64,000 bases of DNA from Termitomyces sp. T153. Taxonomy: Eukaryota; Basidiomycota; Agaricomycetes; Agaricales; Lyophyllaceae. This document shows positions 57,377-64,000 of the stretch, piece after piece (positions within the stretch are counted from its first letter, which is position 1; every line of letters begins with the position of its first letter). The stretch covers positions 520,172 to 584,171 of the forward strand of contig JACKQL020000035.1 of the NCBI GenBank assembly GCA_018296165.2. The letters are read 5' to 3'. A program made the translations under genes and the position numbers. The notes beneath the pieces were generated by a model. It saw only the letters and a list, made by a program, of their open reading frames with translations. It searched no databases and was not told where the DNA came from.

Positions 57377-57968
57377 TGTCAGGTTCCGCTGACCTTGGGG
57401 GCTCAGCTGCACTGGGCGAGTCCTTACTAGGCGGGCATGATCCCTTGCACTGGTAACCGAACACTCAAAAACGTTCCGGGCACTGATGGCTTGCGCGGAT
57501 AGTCAGTGGGATGTGATCCGGACAGATCCAGGGAGGTCCAGAGAAGTCGGATTGCAGGGAAATGGGACGGTCTTGGCAGGGTTCAGGCAAAAGACTGTAT
57601 GGGAGATTCGTGGAAGCAAAGGAGTAGGCGGCTGTGTGATCAATGGGAGCAGAGCTGGGGTTTGATGGGAGATCAATTGGAGTTGATGGAGTCCGGGACC
57701 AAGCAAAGAGCGAGGTTTGGACCTGGTGAAAAAGTGTCAGGGTTCGTGATTGTAATTGCGGAGTTCGTGAGGTCATTTAGGTTGATGAGGACTTGTGCAC
57801 AATGGCTGGATGGAGTCACCGAGACAGCGTCAGATGAAATGGAATGGAGTCGATATGGAACAAGAGTAGATTCGAGTGGAGAGACAAAACGATAACAAGA
57901 GCAATAACAAAATGGATACGAGACAAGACCAGGAGACTGAGATATGGCTGGGAGACTGAGAGTAAGGA
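57377..57968 (-). repeat. Family A LTR, truncated
   Basis: Plus-strand start TGTCAGGTTCCG. It follows the family A LTR as far as the CTGAGAGTAAG region and then joins directly to internal sequence of another family A copy at about 57970. The U3 and promoter are missing. Confidence 0.8.
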
Positions 57969-57971
57969 TGG

Positions 57972-58126
57972 ATCCACGACTCAATGTGCCTCGGCAAATT
58001 GGGCAGGGCCGTATGAATCATAAGGGTTCCCCGGCGCGGGTAGACCATAGACATCGGAGTTATTTGATTGTGTGTGCGGAGATAATGCGGGCATCACGGA
58101 CGGGGTAAGGTCAGGTCTTGATATTA
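57972..58126 (-). mobile_element. Family A leader fragment with primer site
   Basis: Nearly identical to 62685-62838. It includes the short frame starting at 58094 (MPALSPHTQSNN..), which ends at a TGA where the right copy has CGA, and the primer site at 58114-58126. So the LTR at 58127 has leader sequence on its left as well as a polypurine tract on its right. Confidence 0.75.
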
Positions 58127-59301
58127 TGTCAGGGTCCGCTGACCTCGGGGGCGCAGCTGCACTGGGCGAGTCCTTACTAGGCGGGCGTGATTCCCCTGCA
58201 TTGGTGACCGGACACTCAAAGACATTCTGGGTCCTGGTGGTTTGCACGGGTAGTTGGGGAGATGTGATCCAGACAGATCCGGGAAGGTCCGGAGAAGTCG
58301 GATTGTGGGGAAATGAGACGGTCTTGGCGGGGTTCAGGCAGAAGGCCGTACGGGAGATTTGCGGAAGCAAGGGAGTAGGTGGCTGTGTGATCAATGGGGG
58401 CGGAGCCGGGGTTTGATGGGAGATCATTTGGAGTTGATGGAGTCTGGGACCGAGCGAAGAGTGAGGTTCGGACCTGGTAAGGGGTGTCGGGGTTCGTAAT
58501 TATAATCGCGGAGTTCGTGAGGTCGTTAGGGTTGATGAAGAATTGGGCACAAGGGTCAGACGACGTCACCGAGACGGCGTTGGACGAGACATTATGGAAC
58601 AAGAGTAGATTCGAGTGGAGGTACGAAACGATAACGAGAACGATAACGAAAAGGGGACGAGACAAGACCGGGAGATTGAGATAAGACCGGGAGACTGAGA
58701 TAAGATCGGGAGACTGAGATAAGACCGGGAAACTGAGAGTAAGGAGAAAAAGACACGAAAACGAACACGAAACACAAAAAGGAAGCAATCAGACCATAGG
58801 TAACGTTAAGCAATATCAAGACTGGAGTACGAAGAGCTACTCGATGACTTATATACTGACTACCGGAGGGCTTCGGGGTACGTCGGCTGTGGCGGCGGGG
58901 CTTGGCGGGGCTTGGCGGGGCTTGACGGAGCGGGCGGGTGTCAGTTGTGATCGAAGATCGTGCCGCGCTGATACGTTGATGGGATCGCGGGTTGTTCCGA
59001 GGTTGTCGTGATATTCCGGAATAGGTCGGAGGAAGCAGGGTGTTGAGTTAATGATGGGTGGGCGAAGATCAGGAATAGCGGGGGTGGTTCTCGGGGTTTG
59101 GGAAGCCCAGGGTAAGTGTCAGTGGCTGCGGGGCAGGCACCGAAGTTGGCCAGGGGGCCGTCGGAGTTAGCCGGGGAGGTGTCGGAGTTAGCCGAGGTAG
59201 GCGTGGGCATGGGCGGAAGTTCGGCGGAGCGTTGGGGGTCCTTTTGGGGGTTCGGGGGTTTGATGGACGATGTGCGGGGTTTTGGGGAACGGGTCGTGAC
59301 A
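58127..59301 (-). repeat. 3' LTR of right family A element
   Basis: Plus-strand ends TGTCAGGGTCCGC and GGGTCGTGACA. It differs from 62839-64000 at only a few positions per hundred. TATATAAG (minus) is near 58855-58848 and AGTCTTGATATT at 58823-58812. Four roughly 20-bp tandem units (GAGATAAGACCGGGAGACT) lie at 58675-58735. CpG-rich. Confidence 0.9.
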
Positions 59302-59318
59302 TCACCCCCCTTTCAGCG
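59302..59318 (-). promoter_or_regulatory. Polypurine tract of right element
   Basis: The minus strand reads CGCTGAAAGGGGGGTGA directly before the 3' LTR. Confidence 0.75.
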
Positions 59319-59511
59319 TCGAGACCCTTCGAGACGCGGGGCAGGACGGGGATCGGCGGGGCGTGGGAGTCGAAGCCGAGCAATATTGATCAATCCGCAG
59401 CGAGTGATAGCGGCGTGGGAGGCGAAGTCGAAGCGCGGCCGCCGTTTCGTCAGGGTCCTCCTCACTCAATTTAAAGCTTTGGGCGTGCCCCGGGGTTTCC
59501 CAAATTTCGTC

Positions 59512-60642
59512 ATGTCTTCCCCCAGCGTTCCAGTGGTTTCTCCCGCCGATTTAGACGAGGTGGTGGTGTATGACAGTGGGGGTGAGGAGTTCGAGCGTCG
59601 GCGCCGGGGTAGCGTTAGGGACTGGAGTCGTAAGTGTTGTCGAATTTTCCTTTCGGGATGGTTAACGGGGTTCCGGTAGAGTCGTCCGTAGTAGTAGTGG
59701 TGGACTTTCCGGGGGTTCCGAAGCGGACCAAGTTTCGTCCCGCGGTGCCAAAGGGGAAGGGGGCGTCTTCGGTGGTGGTTCGGGGAAAGCGTCGAGCTTC
59801 CCCACCCTCGGGGGCGGGACCCAGCAAGAGGCCGCGTGGGCGCGAGTTGTCGGCGGGGCCTCCCGAGTCTTCCCTCTTTTCCCCTGTCCCTGGCGTTCCC
59901 TCGGAGCGGTCGTCGAGTCCCTCCGCGCCGATTCCTTCAATCACGGAGGTCTTCCTTCGCAAGCAGGTGGAGGCCTTGACGACGTCGTTGGCAGTACGGG
60001 AGGGGGAGCTCCGCCGGGCGAGGGAGGATCGTGACGCGGCGCGGACGGAGAAGGAAGCAATGGAGCGGGAGAGGAATACTTCGGTGCGCGTGGCGACGGA
60101 GCGGGCGCTAGAGGTGCGGGGTCTGCGGGAGCGTCTGGCGCAGGTGGAGGGGCAACCCGCGGGGGAAGCGGAGGGGCGGGGACGAGTTCCGGAGGGGGAT
60201 GCGTTGTGGGCGGAGCTGGAGGCGGCGAGGCGGAGGGAGGATTGGTTGGCCAACGAGGCCGCCTCGGGTCGCGCGGGAATTCTTCGTGAGTTGTCTCCCA
60301 TTCCTCCGTTCGTTATTGACGGTTCATTTTCGGAGTTTAGGCTGGGTGCGGGAGCATCGGGTCCTCTTGGACGGTGCCTCCGCGGCGTTCGCGTCGATTC
60401 AGGACGGGTTGACGCAGGGGTCCGCGGTCCAGCCTCCGGAGTTGCAGCAGGGAATGGCGCGGTTGGAGAGGTTGCTGGCGGGGCATCGGCGACGCAATGC
60501 GGTGGCCCCGGGGTCGTGGTGGGAGGTGGCGGCCGATGCGGGGGAGGCATTGCCGGGGTTGGCGGAGATCCTAGCGGTGGTGCGGGCCCAGATGGAGGTC
60601 GACCTGGGGGTTGGGCTTCCGGGAGGTCCGGGGAGGGAGTGA
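59512..60642 (+). CDS. Antisense, intron-containing gene carried by the LTR element
   Basis: Predicted exons 59512-59629, 59680-60285 and 60341-60642 give 341 residues. Intron 1 is GTAAGT..CCGGTAG (50 nt, TTAAC branch-like) and intron 2 is GTGAGT..GAGTTTAG (55 nt); the phases fit. The protein starts MSSPSVPVVSPADLDEVVVY, has an acidic then Arg-rich segment, a basic Ser/Pro region (GPSKRPRGRE), and a long charged helix likely to form a coiled coil (about residues 125-230; LRRAREDRDAARTEKEAMER, RRREDWLANEAASG). The C-terminus is WWEVAADAGEALPG..EILAVVRAQMEVDLG. It lies opposite to the element's own strand. A TTTAAAG box lies about 40 bp upstream of the ATG. A decayed homologue with the same intron 2 sits in E3. 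I recall similar coiled-coil hypothetical proteins in mushroom genomes; function unknown. Confidence 0.7.
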
Positions 60643-62473
60643 GATGGGCGTGGGCCTCGTTTCTTGTCGCTCTCGGACTTGCTGCCTTCCCCGCCTAATG
60701 TATATATGATCTTTTGTACGCGAACATGTCATTTCTTGGTCCCTGGGCGTGTGAAGTGAGATTTTTAGTTTTGTCGGAGGGCAAAGTAAGCGAAACACGC
60801 AGGGGTGTGAGAGGGAGTTGAATCCCTAGTGAGTCCAGAGGCGGGGGTTACGCCCGCTAGTGCCGTCTGCGCTGGCTAGTCCCGGGGTTGGTCGGGACGG
60901 GGCGGGGCATCGCAGGAGGGCTCCCGGGGTCTGTCGGGGTTGGTGGGAGTTCTCCGGTGGGGTCCCCGGCATTTCGGGCGGTGTCGTTGAATTCTTTTCT
61001 CGGAAATTTTCGACTGGGGGTGTAGGGGACGTGCGCCGTTTTGGTAGTAGAGGGTGGCCTTTGAATTTTGTACGGCGCCCAACGGGTTCGGGGCTTTGGT
61101 TGTCTTGGCGGTGCGGTGGGCGGGGGGTAATGGGGGTCTTCCCATGGTCTAGCCCTTACGTCGGTATTGGTGGTGAAGGCGGGCGGGCCCTTTTTTATTG
61201 GCGGGGTTGGGTGAGGCGGGGTTCGTCTTCGCAGTATAGTTGGTCCGGGTCGGGGTTGTGTTCTGGAGTGCTGCGTCTGTGGGCGGGCCTGCTTCGGGTG
61301 GCGCTTTGGTGTGCTCCGGAGTGTCGATGACCGAGGGGGTAGGATGCGGGGTGATCAGTCCCAACCAGTTCCTTCGGGCCCGGGGCCCAATTTGGGGTTC
61401 CGGGTCATCTACGTGATATTGCTCTCCTGACCAAAGGTAAGCCCGCGGCGAACAAAGGGGGTCTTACGTATTTCTGATACTTCCTCGAGTTCGGAGGTTC
61501 GGGGGTCTGTGGTCCCTTCATCGGGAAGAAGTGGGTGGTCCCGGAGTCGACTCAAGGGTCACTCGGTGGGGTTTGTTGGTTGTTCATGGTTGTTGGGGCG
61601 GCGGGAAGGTCGGCCGCGGGAGGGCACTGGAGTGGGGCTCCCCGGGGGATGCGGCAGGGTCGGATTTACTCTTCATTCGTGTTCCGGAGCGGTCCGGAGA
61701 TTGTGCAAGTGCAGGGGTGATAGTGGGGGGAGGCACTGCCAGCTTGTCTGGAGGCCCCGGTGATGTGGCCCCTGTTCGGGCGGACATATTCCGGTGTAGG
61801 GGCGGGGTTCGGAGTGGGTGGTGATTTCTGTTGCGGAGTTGGGGCTACCAGGGCATCGTTGTCGAGCCGGCGCTGTGAGTTTTCTTGGTCAGATGTCGGG
61901 GTCGGAGTGGAGGCCCTGGAGTCGTGTCGCCACGGTCCGGAGCCGGGTTGATGGGTTCGGAGGGGTCTGGGTGGGACTGTTTCGGGCTGGCGCGGGGTCG
62001 TTTTGGGTCGTCGAGCCATATGGGGGAAGTCTTTTGAGGATATGGGAGCGCGTGCCCCTGGGGGTTGTCGGGTCGCTTAAATGGCCGATCGTTGTTTTCT
62101 GGATGATGGTGGGGCTTCTCCCTCCCTTATATGAACATGTCAGCAAATTTAGAGCACTTGGGGAATTACTTCGTATAGGGTCCTTTTTCCTATAGTTGGT
62201 TCGGGGTGGCCCCTATGCTGGGGATCCCTTCGTGGGAGGTGGCGTAGTCTGGTGGCGGAGTGTAAGCTCGGGGATGTTTTGGTCCTGTTCCGGGGTTGTC
62301 AGGGTCGGGTCGGGGAAGTCGGGGCCCCTTCATTTGTTGGGCGGAGGTGACGGCCGATCGATCGAGGTCCGGAAGCAGGTCACGGGGTTGGAGCATAGCC
62401 TAGGTCTGAGGTTCTTGTCCTGTGGTGGATTCGAGCTTGATTTCGATGGTTTCGGGGTTAGTTGTCGGAGGGT
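60643..62473. other. Internal DNA of right element without a convincing gene
   Basis: 60800-60880 is homologous, in reverse, to 30745-30830, just downstream of E3's chromodomain. The rest is GC-rich with open frames on both strands as expected by chance. About 62102-62260 matches the left element at 162-320. Confidence 0.55.
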
Positions 62474-62806
62474 TTATTTCCTTGGAGGGGGTCGATAATA
62501 GGGTTTGGTGATGTTGTTGGTGATTAGTCGCGTTCGTCGGTCTGCGGGGTTGCTGGGGGGCCGGTGGAAGATGATTTGACGGTTTGCGCGAGGGGTTGGG
62601 AGTTGGGTGTGAGTTGGGGAAGGTGTCCGTGGGGGGAACCGTTGTATGAAAGTAACTGGAGCGGAGGGGACGTTTGGTGTCAGATCCACGACTCGATGTG
62701 CCTCGGCAAATTGGGCAGGGCCGTATGAATCATAAGGGTTCCCCGGCGCGGGTAGACCATAGACATCGGAGTTATTTGATTGTGTGTGCGGAGATAATGC
62801 GGGCAT
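62474..62806 (-). CDS. Leader-proximal ORF of right element (possible polyprotein N-terminus)
   Basis: The minus-strand ATG at 62806 opens 110 codons (MPALSPHTQSNN.., GNPYDSYGPAQFAEAH, then Pro/Thr-rich). It starts about 20 nt after the primer site. The same N-terminus occurs at 1397 and 58094, there ending early. Sequence after it aligns at DNA level with the start of the protease region in E4 and E3 (VVDLTP..), so it is probably the N-terminal stub of the polyprotein after internal deletion. Confidence 0.45.
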   Translation of the reverse strand: MPALSPHTQSNNSDVYGLPAPGNPYDSYGPAQFAEAHRVVDLTPNVPSAPVTFIQRFPPRTPSPTHTQLPTPRANRQIIFHRPPSNPADRRTRLITNNITKPYYRPPPRK

Positions 62807-62825
62807 CACGGACGGGGTAAGGTCG

Positions 62826-62838
62826 AGTCTTGATATTA
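62826..62838 (-). promoter_or_regulatory. Putative self-complementary primer site, right element
   Basis: The minus strand reads TAATATCAAGACT immediately after the LTR. Twelve nt (AATATCAAGACT) are the exact complement of AGTCTTGATATT at 63535-63524, which lies 32 nt downstream of a TATATAA box. Confidence 0.7.
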
Positions 62839-64000
62839 TGTCAGGGTCCGCTGACCTCGGGGGCGCAGCTGCACTGGGCGAGTCCTTACTAGGCGGGCGT
62901 GATTCCCCTGCATTGGTGACCGGACACTCAAAGACATTCTGGGTCCTGGTGGTTTGCACGGGTAATTGGGGAGATGTGATCCAGATGGATCCGGGAAGGT
63001 CCGGAGAAGTCGGATTGTGGGGAAATGAGACGGTCTTGGCGGGGTTCAGGCAGAAGGCCGTACGGGAGATTTGCGGAAGCAAGGGAGTAGGTGGCTGTGT
63101 GATCAATGGGGGCGGAGCCGGGGTTTGATGGGAGATCATTTGGAGTTGATGGAGTCCGGGACCGAGCGAAGAGTGAGGTTCGGACCGGGTAAGGAGTGTC
63201 GGGGTTCGTAATTATAATCGCGGAATTCGTGAGGTCGTTAGGGTTGATGAGGAATTGGGCACAAGGGTCAGACGACGTCACCGAGACGGCGTCAGACGAG
63301 ACAATATGGAACAAGAGTAGATTCGAGTGGAGGTACGAAACGATAACGAGAGCGATAACGAAAAGGGGACGAGACAAGACCGGGAGACTGAGATAAGACC
63401 GGGAGACTGAGATAAGACCGGGAGACTGAGATAAGACCGGGAAACTGAGAGTAAGGAGAAAGAGATACGAAAACGAACACGAAACACAAAGAGGAAACAA
63501 TCAGACCATAGGTAACGTTAAGCAATATCAAGACTGGAGTACGAAGAGCTACTCGATGACTTATATACTGACTACCGGAGGACTTCGGGGTACGTCGGCT
63601 GTGGCGGCGGGGCTTGGCGGGGCTTGACGGAGCGGGCGGGTGTCGGTTGTGATTGAAGATCATGCCGCGCTGATACGTTGATGGGATCGCGGGTTGTTCC
63701 GAGGTTGTCGTGATATTCCGGAATAGGTCGGAGGAAGCAGGGTGTTGAGTTAATGATGGGTGGGCGAAGATCAGGAATAGCGGGGGTGGTTCTCGGGGTT
63801 TGGGAAGCCCAGGGTAAGTGTCAGTGGCTGCGGGGCAGGCACCAAAGTTGGCCAGGGGGCCGTCGGAGTTAGCCGGGGAGGTGTCGGAGTTAGCCGAAGT
63901 AGGCGTGGGCATGGGCGGAAGTTCGGCGGAGCGTTGGGGGTCCTTTTGGGGGTTCGGGGGTTTGATGGACGATGTGCGGGGTTTTGGGGAACGGGTCGTG
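62839..64000 (-). repeat. 5' LTR of right family A element (window-truncated)
   Basis: Starts TGTCAGGGTCCGC on the plus strand and ends at the window edge with GGGTCGTG. It is a near-identical direct repeat of 58127-59301. The promoter TATATAA is at 63567-63561 (minus) and the presumed start at 63535. Confidence 0.9.

Larger units (their letters stand above)
58127..64000 (-). mobile_element. Right family A LTR element, CpG-rich, apparently recent
   Basis: Two near-identical LTRs flank about 3.5 kb of internal DNA. In minus sense: primer site, a short leader frame, decayed or non-coding DNA, a segment matching the sequence just after E3's chromodomain (60800-60880), then an antisense gene and the polypurine tract. 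No RT or integrase is present, so movement would depend on another element. The second LTR is cut by the window edge three bases short of its expected end. Confidence 0.88.

Noticed and set aside
58216..58788. 190-codon minus-strand frame inside the family A LTR, with a similar one at 62928-63500
   Set aside because: It overlaps the tandem-repeat leader, is interrupted in other LTR copies, and its hydrophobic start comes from the repeated CTCAGTCTCCCGGTC unit, so a coding role is not supported.
59615..60550. 311-codon minus-strand frame opposite the antisense gene
   Set aside because: GC-rich shadow of the plus-strand exons. Composition is low-complexity Pro/Arg/Ser and the decayed homologue in E3 conserves the other strand's protein.

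Overview
The window looks like a repeat-rich block of a mushroom-forming fungus (Basidiomycota, Agaricomycetes). This is inferred from the kinds of element present (Ty3/gypsy chromoviruses with C-terminal chromodomains, a Ty1/copia element, Helitrons with Rep and Pif1 helicase domains), short GT-AG introns of about 49-79 nt, and one aminoglycoside-phosphotransferase (APH) fold gene of a type common in that group. No bacterial-style operons, rRNA or convincing tRNA genes were seen. Roughly three quarters of the window is mobile DNA. Two LTR families recur. Family A has LTRs of about 1.0-1.2 kb that start TGTCA/TGTTA and end TGACA. Family B has LTRs of about 0.36-0.46 kb that start TGTCAGGGG and end CCTTACA. 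Layout: 1-2573 is a minus-strand family A element running off the left edge. It sits in a plus-strand chromovirus, E1 (2574-4310 plus 10395-11177), which also contains a complete minus-strand family B chromovirus, E2 (4311-10394, 5-bp target duplication GCCCC). E1 in turn abuts a minus-strand family A remnant, E4 (11178-13558). A decayed plus-strand copia element follows (about 13961-16770). From 16771 to 39645 lie two minus-strand Helitron copies, H1 and H2, head to tail. Their spacer carries two arrays of 59-61 bp repeats and is split by a plus-strand chromovirus, E3 (22193-33812, target duplication GTACC). Two CpG-rich solo LTRs are inserted precisely here, one in E3 (target duplication TCCTC) and one in the H2 helicase gene (target duplication ATAAC). 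About 39740-54450 is mostly non-repetitive DNA with ordinary CpG content. It holds an intact APH-fold gene, a likely five-exon proline-rich small protein gene, the 3' part of a gene resembling PX-associated-domain proteins, and a pair of related unrecognised exons; much of the rest has no recognisable gene. From 55466 to the right edge there is another LTR pile-up, ending in a CpG-rich, apparently recent family A element (58127-64000). The most interesting signals are these. (1) Family A elements look self-primed: the 12-13 nt directly after the 5' LTR are an exact reverse complement of a site 32 nt downstream of a TATA box inside the LTR, and this pairing co-varies between two subfamilies (GATATT versus GAGATT). 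Family B has an analogous 11-nt match. (2) Family A elements carry an intron-bearing antisense gene between the pol side and the 3' LTR. It is intact at 59512-60642 and decayed, with a shared intron, at 30986-31910. (3) E3 and E4 both encode two retropepsin-like domains in tandem. (4) Neighbouring copies differ sharply in CpG content, which gives a relative age scale that agrees with the nesting order. All element genes outside 58-64 kb are broken by frameshifts and by stop codons, many of them at former tryptophan or CGA codons.
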